Shown here piece after piece: positions 11,363 to 25,575 of a DNA stretch of 64,000 nt. Under the pieces are notes generated by a model. That model had not been told where the DNA came from and ran no database searches. It worked only from the letters and a program-made list of their open reading frames with translations. Where the stretch lies: contig CM060076.1 of NCBI GenBank assembly GCA_030533445.1, positions 8,078,501 to 8,142,500 on the forward strand, written 5' to 3'. The stretch's first letter is position 1. Each line of letters opens with the position of its first letter. The stretch comes from Cyprinodon diabolis (lineage: Eukaryota; Chordata; Actinopteri; Cyprinodontiformes; Cyprinodontidae). The translations under genes were made by a program, and so were the position numbers.

Positions 11363-11490
11363 ATTAATTAATAAAATAATAAATAGGATCTCAGGGGGAA
11401 CCCCCAAGCTCCCCTTGGCAAAGCAAAATCTGTTCAACACAATAAAGCAACCAGATTACCATTCTGCTTACTATGATGCTGGACAGGACA

Positions 11491-11492
11491 AA

Positions 11493-11543
<51 letters not shown>

Positions 11544-11545
11544 AT
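11491..11545. repeat. AAAT tetranucleotide microsatellite
   Basis: About 13 uninterrupted AAAT/TAAA units, just downstream of the retroelement poly(A) tail. Confidence 0.9.
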
Positions 11546-12734
11546 CAAATAAATTATAACTAACAAAAAAACACAACAAAAAGCAAATATGATTTAACTA
11601 TTTTATTTCTAAGCTTTTAAGGCAGTGGCCATTTATATAAAAAAAACAGCGATCTGCTGTATAGAAAATAAAATTATAATATTAGATCAACTTTTCGCTA
11701 CGATCTCTTGCCTTGTAGATTTTCAATATAAAGGAGAATCTTAATGATAATTTATGAATTTATCAATCATTATATCATTTTATTTTTGTGCATTGGTGTA
11801 TTGCTACACCAAAAATAAAGCCACATGTTTTAAAATAGTGAAGAAACAAAGCAATTAATAAGAGAATAACAAGAAAATTGTGAATCGATTTTAGCAGCAG
11901 ACATATGTTTGGTTTGGTCTTTTTAAAAAGTCACACAAAAAAGCTATTTTTTTTTTTGGTCTCACTATAGAGAGGGTTAGGTAAAGGCTTCAGTTTTTTT
12001 TTTGTTTTTTTTTATGAACAAAAACATTTCCCCACACTTTTAAATCAGTACTGTATATTATTTGTGATTATCTTACTTCAGAGTAGCTAGAAGGACATGC
12101 TAAATGTTAGAGACACATTTAACCCTCAGTGAGGTCTAGAAGCACAAGATCTATATCCAGCCTTTCAGCAAAGACACTGCTACATGACTGTACATCTTAT
12201 TTTGGCTTTTGACCAATTAGATGAGCCCTTAAATGATATATTACCTACAGTAAATTAAGTTGAAAAAAAAAGTTAAAAAGTCAAGAAAAAAAGGTAAAAA
12301 GCTAATTGAATAGTTAAAAAGTAATGTTAAAAAGATAATAAGCCTGGTTAACAATTATTTTAGGTTTATAAACTAAAACATAGAAGTGCCAGAATCTAAT
12401 GTTATGTTGTACCAAAAAAACCCCCCCAAAAAACAACACATTTCTTTCACCACTCTTAGTGTTTTTCATGAATTTATTAGAAGCACTTTTATTATTTTTT
12501 TTTATATATTCGGGCTAGTTGGCGTTTCTTGTTATTACATTGACAATTTTTACCACAAAAATATCTGTATTTTTTAATGTTACAAAGGTAATAAAGCCTT
12601 GTCCTAGATTCCAATAACACTATTGGCTTGATAATTTGATTTTCAAAGTATTTCACTGAGTGCTCTATAAAGGTTTAATGGAAAATATAAGTCAGGTCTA
12701 AACTCTGATAACATGTCTAAGGAAGATGATTAGG
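11546..12734. other. Intergenic AT-rich DNA upstream of trim67, no supported feature
   Basis: Long A and T runs, no exon. A small set of AGTTAAAAAG units around 12268-12335 forms a degenerate tandem repeat. Confidence 0.4.
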
Positions 12735-13415
12735 GCCACTGCAAAAAAGTAAACAAAAATTAACTGATCTTTAGATTTTATTTCAGTTTAATATGGGAAG
12801 AAAGTCAGAATTCTGAGTTGTATCTCAAAATTCTGACTAAATTCTGACAACTAACAAACATGTTAGCATCAAGCCATAGCCATGTCTGTTTTAGAGACTA
12901 AACTAGCTCTCTTGTTTTAATCACCTTCTGCTCTTCCATTAATGAAATGGCATCACAGGGGACCCCTCAGGCATGTAAAAAGCTGCCTAATTTCATCACT
13001 TTCAACCAATGTGTTACTGGCCCTCCCAAACAATTCACATCTTTGTTAGTGAAGCTGAGTGCTCACACATCTCTTCCTTGATGTTGCCCTTTAAGATTAA
13101 GATCCAAAATTCTGAGATTAAAGTCAGAATTCCGAGAAAAAAGTCAGAATTCTGAGAAAAAAAGACAGAATTCTGACTTTTTTTTTAGACTAAGTCTTAG
13201 ACAGATTTATTTTGTACACACAAGTGTAAACAAAAAGAATTTCGTTAAGAACAGCTCTCTAAACAATTTCATTTTTTAAAAGTGCAGTAAAAAAATAGAT
13301 AAAAACAGCAATATAAACATATGACTGTATATTTACAGTTCTAACATTTTAGTTTTTTCCCATATTGAACTGAAATAATATGTAAAAATCAGTTAACTTT
13401 TTTTTTTCCAGTGGC
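12735..13415. mobile_element. Inverted-repeat DNA transposon (nonautonomous) abutting the trim67 promoter
   Basis: The left end (from GCCACTGCAAAAAAGT at 12735 to about 12797) and the right end (13358-13415, finishing TTTCCAGTGGC) are imperfect inverted repeats of roughly 60 bp. Both contain the paired blocks TTAACTGATC / ATCAGTTAAC and AATATGGGAA / TTCCCATATT. The interior carries degenerate units of AGTCAGAATTCTGAG (12800-12845 and 13105-13180). No transposase frame. No clear target duplication was found, so the class is undecided. Its right end lies 190 bp before the trim67 start codon. Confidence 0.7.
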
Positions 13416-14990
<1,575 letters not shown>

Positions 14991-14999
14991 ACAGATTAA

Positions 15000-15734
15000 A
15001 CATTAGTTCAATCTCAAAGAACTAAGAGAAAAAAATGTTATACTTTAAGAACCTTTTATATCTGCAGGGTTTTCAACCATTTTTGAGAGTACTGAGTTTT
15101 TTGACATTATTTATTGACTTTTGCCTGTTTTTCTTACTTATTTGGGGTTAATATATAAATCAGGTTCCTTACAATTGATACCTTTCTCCAGAGACAGACG
15201 GCAGTAAAAAACTGTACATGGAAATCTTATGTTTACTTAGCTTTTTTGTGCAAAATAAAGTTATTTCCCACATGGCTCACATAAGACCCATGTGGTCTTA
15301 TGTGTATATGTATATGTATATAAAATCTTAAACCAAATTTAGGATTCATGGCTTTCATGTTAGGCTGCAAAACTGTTGCTGATGGGAAAAAATGGCTCAC
15401 TCACTTGATCACCAACTCCTTCATTGGTATTTGTGCAATTACATAAATGAAGATCAACGTATGTGCAAAGTGGTGCAGAAAACATCTATTGTGTAACAAT
15501 GGCTTCACCCTCAGAGGATATTACAGATGGTGCAGTGTGAAATGTGCTTGTATTTAATGACCATGAGGATTTCCTGGCCTGAAGTGATGGCTGGTTCATC
15601 AGCCATGTTAGGTTTCCAAGTGCATTCTTGCTTGAATTGTGCTCTTCCTGAACTACCTCTACCCATATTGACAATGCTGGAATATTTCAAAGGGAGCTGG
15701 CAGACTGGTTGTCATGATGGGTTTAGGTTCTTAG
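15000..15734. other. Intronic, no supported feature
   Basis: AT-rich with a short GTATAT run near 15302-15322. Nothing else recognised. Confidence 0.35.
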
Positions 15735-16440
15735 CCCATATGCAGAACACAACGGAGGCTGGGTAAAAGTTAAACAAGGTTTATTGAATGTTTCACAATC
15801 ATGAGACAATGTACTGGGTCAGGAGCTGGTCCGGGCTGGTTTACTGAAGTCTGCTGAGAAGATAGTTTGATTAGAAGGCAGGCTGATGAGAATGAGTCTT
15901 TGATAATTCAGGATTATACCTTGACTGAATCCGGGCTTCTCTTTGAGAGAGAGGGAACCGTTGGGTCCAGAGACTGTTTGTTCAGCAGAGTTCAAGAGCA
16001 GCTGCAGCGTCTAGCTTCTGAATTTAATGGCAGACCTTGATCAGTTTCCAGCTCTTAACTAAGAGCAGCAGGGGAATCCACATAGGAATCTTCAGGTTTG
16101 GCTCTCCAGGGCAGATTGGCAGGTTAAGCTCATCCAGAGCTTCAGGCTAGAGACAGGTTTCCTGTGAGGCAAAAACAGAAGAGAGTTAGAATCTGATCTC
16201 TCTCAAGAGACAGCTAAGATTCTTTCAGTTTCAAGGCTCAGGTTGCTAACCAAACTAAGGTCAACACTGCGGTGTCGAAGCAAGGTCTGGCAGCTGGTTT
16301 TAAAGGGCAGGTCTCCTGATGAGTTGATACGTCTCAGGTGTGCTGGAAGACTCCAGCTCCAGGAGACCCACGGCGCACTCTGCTGGAGGAAGGTGGTACA
16401 GCTCCAGATCCCAACACTGGTGGAGATTTTACCAGTTAAC
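15735..16440 (-). mobile_element. LTR-like interspersed repeat, reverse orientation
   Basis: On the + strand it reads AAACAAGGTTTATTGAATG near 15772-15790, the reverse of an AATAAACCTT polyadenylation region. It is followed by about 650 bp of GA/CT-rich sequence (GGGTCAGGAGCTGGTCCGG, CTCCAGCTCCAGGAGACCC) like other fish retroelement ends here. No boundaries or duplications were resolved. Confidence 0.35.
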
Positions 16441-16577
16441 CCTGAGCTTTGTGATCCAAGCTGTGTTGTAAGAAATGTTTGTATGCACTCTATATTAATA
16501 CCGACCCAAACAATGCATTAAGGGCTATTTTGAAAGGTAATTTGCAGCCCGGACAATGTTTAATTAATTAATTCATT

Positions 16578-16610
16578 GGAGCTTTTGATTGCCTACACAT
16601 CTCCATAAAA
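16578..16610 (+). pseudogene. Possible PIF/Harbinger (HARBI1-like) transposase fragment
   Basis: Eleven codons read GAFDCLHISIK, close to the HARBI1-family block around the first catalytic aspartate (GAxDCxHxxI). A stop codon follows four codons later. The similarity is short and no further matching sequence was found, so this could be chance. Confidence 0.3.
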
Positions 16611-19016
16611 GAAACATCATGACATATATTTGTTGTCATTGACAAGGAGTTTTCAACCTATGTCATTTTTAAAGCGGCTATAGTGTTACGGGTTGGCACA
16701 GGGAAGGATAGGTGGCATGGCCAAGTCTTGTCACAAACAGAAGCTGCTTTTTTAAACTTCCTCCTCATTGAGCAGTCTCACAAACTCACAATCTGATGAC
16801 ACACTATTTGATCATGCTGAGTGCACAATCCAATATGTGGATAATATGTGATCTACCTGCAGAAATGAATGGGATGCTTTGAGTGAAGAATTTTTTTAGT
16901 TCCTCCTCTGCACTCAGTTGCATATTGTTTGTAAATCACCATATTTTAAGAAAGCAAATTAAGCATAGTTACACAGTGCTCCACAGGCAGTGCTTAAATG
17001 TTTCACAAAGCTGCTTTTTAAGAGTACAGACTCTCAAGGAAACATAAAAACAAAGAAAGCTTGTTCAAAGGAAAGAATAATTACCCCCAAACATTTTCCC
17101 ATCCACTCTGTAGAATGTAAGGTAGGTGTTGGTTTGAGTGCATATCAGGCTAATTTTAGTCTCAGTGGCTTTAATAATATTGCCAGGAGTCTGACCATGT
17201 ACATCCCCCAAGGGTAAAGGAAAAAGGGATTTTAATATTTTATTTTTCTACATTTTAAAATAAATACCTAACTAGCCAAATTACATAAGAATAGTAGTGA
17301 TAAAAGCTCTTCTGTTTGTTTGAGACAAAAATTATGTTGCAGATTTGGGCTGCAAATTGATAACATTTTTAAGAATAGATTCATATTAGATTAAGAATCA
17401 ATATTTTTTTTTTATCTGATCTGTTCTGATGTTAAATTGGACTGCTGTTATCAAAAACATTATTTATACCTGTTTTAGACTGTGTAGTTATGCAACATAA
17501 TGATAAAACTTATATTATATATAACTTTTAACAGCAAATTAATAAATAGCAGTTAATGGTGCATCTAAGGGCAGTGGAAATTTTTTATTATTATCTTGAA
17601 TCTAAATCAATCTATAGGAAATAATATGAGAATTGATTCAGAATTGGAAAATCTATTTTTTTGACACAGGGGATTTAACACAAACCTCCTTAGTTCAGAA
17701 AAATGTATATTTCTTAATTGGTTTTAATGCTTATACGCGCGTATACATGGTTACATCCATCATAACTGATTTTTGCAAACTGTTCTTCCAATGTCAGGGT
17801 ATAAATTGCTTCTGGTGGAAATCCAGGTTTTTAAAATAATGTACATATTGTTTCCATTGTTTTAATTCCTAGGCATTTGCTGAGTTCTGGCAGAAAACTG
17901 CGCTTTACTTCATACAAATTTTAAGCTCATTAATCCTCCCCATTCTGATATGCAGTGTTGGGTTTGCTGCATGTTGCTCAAATTTGATGTGAATGAACAC
18001 ATTAGAAAATAATTACTTTAGGCATGTAAACTGTAAATGTGGGATGAGTCATAGCAGCCACTGGCCTACATCTGTACTGTAAGTGGATGTATATGACGAG
18101 GGAGGAGGTCAGTATTGGTTATTGCCTTAAAGGCTTTGTGAATGGGGACTAAAATAAGTGGATATTATTTTTCCCTATGATGCCTGGGCTGAGATGTTAT
18201 GTTCTGCACAAGAGCTTTGCTATTCTGAAAAGAGCAGGAAAAAAAAATACCTTTTTAGACTAATGTGAGAATAAATCTTGTTTTCTTAAATGTCACTTTG
18301 GAAAATAGCTGTAATTGCGACAGTTTTTTTTTTTCCATTTCATTCAAAGGTCTTCAGGGACAAAATGATTGGATAGAAACCTGCTGAGACTAGTCCTGCC
18401 CCCACCCCGCCTCTGTCTCCCGAAATAGAAAAATAAATAAATCACCCACCAGTTTCATTAGGGAGTGATTAAAGTGATTTATGGTCGAATCCATTTTTTA
18501 AACGGCTCTTTCATTAATTTGGAAGATGAGTCTGCTCCTGATCTAAGGTCAACTTAAGTTCACCTCCCTCAGGTTAGTGCTGACCTTGCTGAATTTTATT
18601 AAAGAGCCCAGGTCTGGGTGCATTTGTGCCGAATTTTGGTACACAGAAGGAAATCCTGATTTAATTTTGCAAAAACATAACAAAAAATCCCTAAAAGGAT
18701 AGTTCAGAAAAGTAAGGTTTGTAGAGATGTCATGAACAGCCAACATCAGTGGATCAATTTATGAAAGAATGAATTGAACATATCTAACAATGACCAGCAG
18801 CCTGTAATATTTTATTGATTAATATCATAAATACCTGTATGGAAAGTAAAGCAATAAAAACAAATAAACAGAAAACGTCTATGATAATATGATATAGATC
18901 AATCCAGAATAATGAAAACTGATACAGGGGTTAGAATTGATGTTCCTCTTTTGGGGGTCTGGACTCAGAAGTAGATATAGTGTTAGAAGCTTTGTCATCC
19001 ATGGGGGGCTTCTAAT
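16611..19016. other. Intronic, no supported feature
   Basis: AT-rich sequence without recognised repeat termini, exons or RNA genes. Confidence 0.35.
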
Positions 19017-19024
19017 AAAACAAC

Positions 19025-19719
19025 TAGGGATGCACGATATTGGGATTTTGGCCGTTATCCGATATGCCGATATTTTAAAACTCATGTAGCCAATAACCGA
19101 TATTGATACTGATGTTAAAGCCGGATAAAAATTAGTAGTCATTGAAAATAGCAGTTTTGTTATCCCTTTCTGACACTTAGAAAAATAATATAGTCAAATA
19201 TATTTTCATATGCTGATATCAAATAGATTTTTAAAAACGCGGTATCGATCTATTTTACTTTCAAAATCTCGTGAAATTTCATCGTTCTGTTACAAACTCT
19301 CGTGATATTTTGCAATTTCTTGTGAGATTTTATATATAGATTTTTATATCAACATATAAAAATATGGCAAAATTTCGTGAATTGTCGGGGGATTTCGTAG
19401 CATAACGATGACATATAGCAATATTTCATTAGTAAAAGATTGATATAATGTGTTTAAATATCAGTATATCAGCATATGAAGATATTGTGATATTTTAATG
19501 TATCAATATTTTTTCCCTCGTCTTTAGAAGTTTTTAAGTCTGTAAAAAAGAAGTTTTTGAGGAAGAAGAAGAAGTAGTATTTTTTATTTTTATTTTTTTT
19601 GACTTTAGAAACTCAGAAGCTGATCAAATATCGGGTTAAATATCGGTGGGGTGGCCGATGTCCGATATTCAGTTTTAAGGCCGATACCGATAGGGGGCCG
19701 ATTATATCGTGCATCCCTA
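19025..19719. mobile_element. hAT-type nonautonomous transposon, 695 bp, with perfect 8-bp target duplication
   Basis: The element begins TAGGGATGCACGATATTGG and ends ATATCGTGCATCCCTA, inverted termini. It is bounded by AAAACAAC at 19017-19024 and again at 19720-19727. The interior is rich in CGATAT-like subrepeats near both ends and in TATATCA/ATATG segments centrally. No transposase frame. An intact 8-bp duplication is the defining hAT signature. Confidence 0.92.
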
Positions 19720-19727
19720 AAAACAAC

Positions 19728-22700
19728 TATAGTCAGATGTTGAAGGAAAGCCTTTTGGTTGCTTCCATTTAAAAGTTGTGCAGGGATTTTCTTTTAGGAA
19801 GAGACCCAGAATCCCCTGAAGGGGCCTTGTGTGTCCTTTCTGCCCTTGGAACAGCTTGGGATAGCCCAGAAGAAGCTGGAGAGCATCCTTCCCTTGTGCA
19901 TAGGGAGAGCTATTCAATATTCATCACGCACTGCTGCTGAAAAATCCAGATGTTTGGAGAAAGGAAAAAAAACATTTTTCATAATTCTTCCCTGGAGATT
20001 ATAGTAGTCCTTAAATAATACAGCTTTATTATCTAAGTCACTAATTTGTGCAACTTGCTGTAATTATGTTAAAAAGCCTCAGGAACAGGAAGCAAAATAG
20101 CCAAGAGAATTAGAAGTTCCTATAGAAATCCTCAGATTTAGCAAACCAGTTTCTCTTTAGGTTTGGGTTACTGCTCAGTTTAGCCCCCTTCTTTATATAA
20201 CAGGGTATTTCATAAGTTTATCATCCTCACACCCAGACTCATTTGCACAAATTAAAGCAATTTTTGTGTGCTTTGTGCTAAATGGATAATTGGGACTAAG
20301 CTCTACATGTCTTTTTTGTTTTAAGGAGGTTGAAATCCTGCAGCCATTCTATCCATCATTTACACCTATTACATTCCAGTCATTTCTTTCCTTTTCCCGT
20401 ATTTTGGCTCATTGTCTCCCCACGCCTATCCCTTATTTACATCCTCCCCTAACCTTCATTTACCCTTCTCTGCCTCCCTCCATTCGTTCTCTCCATATCC
20501 CCCCATCACAGTCTCATAAACTGGCTGTGAAAATCCCATCAGGATGCAGAATTTAGAGGGCGTTGATAAATAATCAGCAGCGTATGAACAAGAATTGGGC
20601 ACTTGTCATTTAATCTGGTGTCCTCAGTGCTGAATGAGATCGATTGCAAAGCTGAAATGGCTGTTCAATTTTTGAAGTGTCACTCACTGACACCTATGTA
20701 GTCTATTTTATTTAATTTTGAAGGAGTTTGCTTTGCCTGGTCTATCTTTATCCAGCTTCCTTCCCCATTTTTTTCCTGATCTCATCTTCTTTCTGCACCG
20801 TCTTCCAAAGCAGCATGGTTTTCTGCCTGTGACCCAGAAAGGTTTTTTTTTTTCTCCTCAAGCATTGCTGAATGATGGGCGTTTTATTGAAACATTTCTG
20901 ACCAGATCATGTATCTTTGTAAGGAAGATGACAGATTAATTGATTTAGTGAAACTCTATATCCTGTTCCCAATCCAAAAACAGATTGCTGAAGAATGAAT
21001 TGACAGACTCCATAAATCTAAGTTGTTAGTTTTTTGAAATCTTTAATGAAACATTCATGCATTTTTTATCCATTTTAGGACACTAATTCTAAAAGATTGG
21101 TGTTGTCAGACTGAATAAAAATGTTTGGGTACTAGAAAATCCTTGTGCAAGTAGATGTTCACCTTCATTAAAGTATGGATGTTAGCATCAATGCCAATGA
21201 AAGGAAAGACAAAAATATGGAAAATATCTGGATAAAATTTATTTATTTTTTGATTTTCAGTTTGAGGATAAATCTTAAAAAGAAACTAAAGTATATAGAA
21301 AAAAAGTCTCCAGACTTTTTCCTCATTCCAGAATCCAGAAGGATAAAAATATTATTTAATAGATTATTATAAAAAAATTGAATATGGTAAATTCATAAAA
21401 GATGTATTTTATGTGTTTATTGCGTTATGTATAAAGCACATAAAAAAATAATTAGCTGCAATAAAGTGCTTCACATATAAAAGACGAAAGATTTAAAACA
21501 TAAAACAGATGAGAACCATAAGACAAGATACAGCCATTAAAGCAATAGCATAGCAGATAATAAAACAGAGTCAAACAGTCTGAAAATTTGTTGAAAGCCA
21601 AGGAATACATTCTTGGAGAGTTTTAAGACTGGACTGTTAAATTCGGTATTTATATATCCTCTGTTTGTAAAGCTGGGTCTGGTTTTAGATGACAAACAAA
21701 GCTCATAATTATCAAAACTTGTAATATATTAAATTCAATCATCAAAGATTTGAAAATATGTATTAAATATTCAGCAATTGCAAGTTTAAATGTCAGAGAG
21801 CAGTTCTAGGTTTGTCCAGATCCTAAAAAAGGTTTTTACCACAATGATAAATCAGAAGCTTACTTTAGGTTGTTCAGTAATATTATTACTATATATCGAC
21901 CTGTGGTCCGGTTTCCAATAATTTTACATTCTTAAATGTAAAATAATTGGAAAAAACAGAAATCCAACTTTCTAAAAAACAGTATTTATTCAGATTAAAA
22001 AAAGTAAAAATGTAACAGGTTAGGTATTTTAAGGACAATACTGTATTTAATTCAAATGTCCTAAGTTAAATACAGATTCAACCAAATATCACTGAAAGCA
22101 TTTGAAGTAGAACGTCAAACGGACTGAAAAGTTGACCAGCATCACCTGAGATCTTTTAACTTTCTTCCCATGGTCCAAGAGGTTTTCTATGTTTGATCAA
22201 CTAATTCCACAGGTCTGTTATTAATTCCTCCTGATTTTAAATGTTGAAATTGAACTCTAATCCAACCTAAAACCTAATTAAGCATAAGGAGGTGATTATA
22301 TTTTTTGGATAGCTTTTTCTCTAAATCAGTGAAATCATCATTTGATTCTTTTCTTATTTTTTATCAGGTTGTTTCCAGAATTTCATTCAAATATTAAAAG
22401 GTATAGTTTGCAATTGATGCACTGAAAAGAAACAAACAAACCTGCAGGAAGCTGGAAAACATCATTATTGATGATTTTTATTACCCCAATCAGTATCTAA
22501 GCCAGTTATCTTGACAGAGAAGTCTCAATTGTTCTATTGTTGTTGTCTGTGATAACCGTAATGTTTACCAATTCTTGTTCTCTTATAGTCTGATTTCTGG
22601 AGGTGTAATAAACAGCCTTTATTTGTTCCATTTTTCACAGTGTGACACCTCATCTTGGAGAACCACCGATTGCTTTAAAATCATTATCAGTCTTAATCTG

Positions 22701-24009
22701 CCTTGTAATTGCAACCATATTTATTTAGCCACCCAAATCTGTGGCGCTCCCATTTTGGCAGCATTAATCCATGTAATCCCCTTTGATTTTGTGATGCAGT
22801 AAAAAGGAAAACAATTCAATCAAACGCAGCCCATATGTCATTCTTTTAAAAATGCCTGGTTCATTTTGAAATTAATGTCGTATTTAAAACAACTGGATTT
22901 GAACAAATACGATGAACTAATTGATTTATTTTTCAAATGACATAATAAACCAGGTTTTATTTCATAAAAGCTAATTGTTACCACAGTTTCCAATCAAAAC
23001 ATAACATATAGTATGTAAACATTTCATGGCCATTAATGCTGGCCTTTGAGTTTCCTCCATTGGCATGTTGTAGACATTTCAGAACCCGTACCAGAACATA
23101 AGACCAAAATAAAGTGCATTAATTAAGGAAAAGACACAAAAATAAATGACGATAGTTGCAGATAATTTATAATCCTGGATTTCTGGATTACTGTTATGTG
23201 GAGAATTGAAATAAAAATAAGCTCTTTGTGCAGCAAGCTTTTTAAAAACTGCTGAGAGAAAGCTTTAAGGCTACTACTTGATGTAAGACATGGTGGAGGT
23301 TGTATCTGATCGCCTATCCTGTACAATAGGCAGATTCTCTTCTCTAGAAGAATCACTGGAGCACAGAAGGAAGGATAAAAGAGAGAAGGATAGGAGCTGG
23401 TAGCCCAGTTTTTCCTCATGGTATGCCTGAAAGGAACATGGAGGACCTGGGCCATTATGTGACATAAAATCCCGTGCAAATGGCAGTGTTGGTTTAAAAG
23501 AAAAAAATTGTAACAACCCTAGCTTTAATGGGTGATATAACAAGTTCAAGGGATCCTATTAGGTTACTTAAAGTTAAAGAATATATTTTACTGTTTAAAA
23601 ATTTTTCATATACCATGCCTGAAGATGGAAAAAAAGATAAATGACCTGTCAGCTTTCTGATTTACACGCTGCAGTGGTAGGTTGTATTTAATTAGACCTT
23701 AAATCAGTTGTTTAGATGCATATAGATGAACTCAAACTCTGGTTATATATGACCAGAATTTATGATGTGCATAGCTAGATTCAAATCATTAATTACACTC
23801 ATAGGATATTAAATTCAACAATTTTAAAATGTCTAAATTGATCCACTCTAGATCGGTTTAAAATATCCCCTTTAAAAGTGTTAAAAGGTCTGAAGCGTTG
23901 TAATTTCACATAAATCAGGGTTGAATTGAACTAATACTAGTATGTAGTGTCAAAAGCTAACACCTCCTAATCATTCACTGATTCATTTTGGTGAGATAGA
24001 TTGTAGCCA
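19728..24009. other. Intronic, no gene; one short hairpin
   Basis: AT-rich DNA without recognised mobile-element ends apart from the hairpin at 21912-21953. Short frames of 60-120 codons here show no family resemblance. Confidence 0.35.
21912..21953. repeat. Near-perfect 42-bp hairpin
   Basis: TTTCCAATAATTTTACATT is followed, after a few bases, by AATGTAAAATAATTGGAAA, its complement except for one A/T position. It may be a relic of a transposon end pair or a very small foldback; no function is evident. Confidence 0.7.
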
Positions 24010-24190
24010 CAGCAGCCGAGGGGCAAGACTGAGAGCAGCCAGGCTGTCATACACTGGCGCCATTAGGACTTCTGACCACCATCAGTGGTTAGCGGGGGGG
24101 TAAAGTTTCCTCCCAAAGGACATTAAAATGGACTAAGCTGGGATTCAAACTAGGAACTAGAGGTCTGCCAGACTAACTTCTGCATCTGAT
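24010..24190 (-). mobile_element. SINE/LINE tail-like repeat, reverse orientation
   Basis: CTCCCAAAGGACATTAAAAT followed by GCTGGGATTCAAACTAGGAAC matches the order of a recalled fish repeat (CTTGCCCAAGGACAC then GGGATTCGAAC). On the minus strand GAATCCC lies in a box B-like context. Edges unclear. Confidence 0.4.
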
Positions 24191-24546
24191 GTCACAACTC
24201 CAAAGTTCGGCTGTTTCCATTAGTCATGGAATGTTTTCATTAGCTCATGTATTTTAAGAGATAAGAGTTCACAGATTGGTTGAAATTCTGAAAGAAACTC
24301 TGCTCAGTGTTGGTTTTACATAGTTGCTAAAATTTAAACTCCAGACACTGACACCGACCCTTTTGAGGAACTAACTCAGGCATATTTTAATTAGGCTGTT
24401 GATTTTGCTGTGTAACGGTAACACGTTTTGTGAAAATCTTTTTTACACACATGTATAGTTTTTTCTTTGGATGCATACAAATGAAGCACCAACAAGCACA
24501 AACTATATGTGGCTCAAATTTCTGACCATGCATATACATTTCTTCA

Positions 24547-24581
24547 CAAACAAACAAAGAAACAAACAAACAAACAAACAT
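24547..24581. repeat. AAAC microsatellite
   Basis: About eight AAAC units with one AAAG interruption. Confidence 0.8.
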
Positions 24582-25214
24582 CACCAGCTCATGCAAATGT
24601 CCATAGAGAAAACAAGAGCACTAGACCTGCATCTAGAAGCATTAGGTAAAAGAAAAAAATGCTGCATTATTATAATAAAGCAATTTATATGCATGAAACA
24701 AGTGGAGCAGTATGGTAATTGCCATACTTCTCCACTTGTGAAAGTAAAATCTGTTGGGCTCTTTTTGGCATCAAGACAATTATTCTTATTGCCACATTGC
24801 CAGACAGGACACTGTAAAAAAAAAATGCTGCAAAATGTTGAATTTTACATATGGTCTTTTTAATCCTGTTAATACTTTGGTTATTTTGGGATCTCTAAAC
24901 ATTGTTTTTTTCTTTTCTATTGCCATATTCTTTTCCACCTCTTTGCTGTTTTCACCACATAAATGGTTGAAAACAGAAACTATTGTATCTCAGTAACAAA
25001 ATATTTAGCTAGAAAATGATGTGAGGCTCTGAAATATGTTCATCTTTAGTTTACTCATACTTAAGACACATATAAAATGAAATCATTAACCTTCAAAATG
25101 GATAAATCCAAAACAAACCAGGTTATTTTAAAAACTCTTTATATATTAAATTTGATCGTTTGCAGCACTGATGAGAAAAAGACTGCAAATTAATGATATT
25201 CTGCAGCAACTCAA

Positions 25215-25575
25215 AATTGGGGCTGAAACAATCAATCTTGATTAATCGCTTATTAAAGTGATCGTCAACTAATTTAGTAATCCATTAATCATAAAAAGGA
25301 GTGTAGAGACTCTAAAACATTCCTTTATGTGATAGAGCAACCCACTTAGGCAGTAATTATACAAAGATTGTAAAAAAAAAAGTAGATAAACATTTTACGT
25401 TTAAGATTCAAAAAAAATTTTGGTGTAAAAAAGCTCGATCTAGAGCTCCACAAGTGGAAAGTTATAGTTTCACCTGGTTTAATTTAGTAAAAAGTCTTCT
25501 TTAAGGAACCTTTCACAATCTGAATATTAATCCACTAATTGAAAAAATAATCAATAGATTAATCGATAAGAAAAT
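25215..25575. mobile_element. Decayed hAT-like MITE
   Basis: GGGGCTGAAACAATCAATC with repeated GATTAATCG / TCGATTAAT-like blocks at both ends (25216-25250 and 25540-25575) resembles the GGGCTGCAACGATTAATCG hAT family also represented at 44772. The right terminus and target duplication are not recognisable. Confidence 0.4.
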
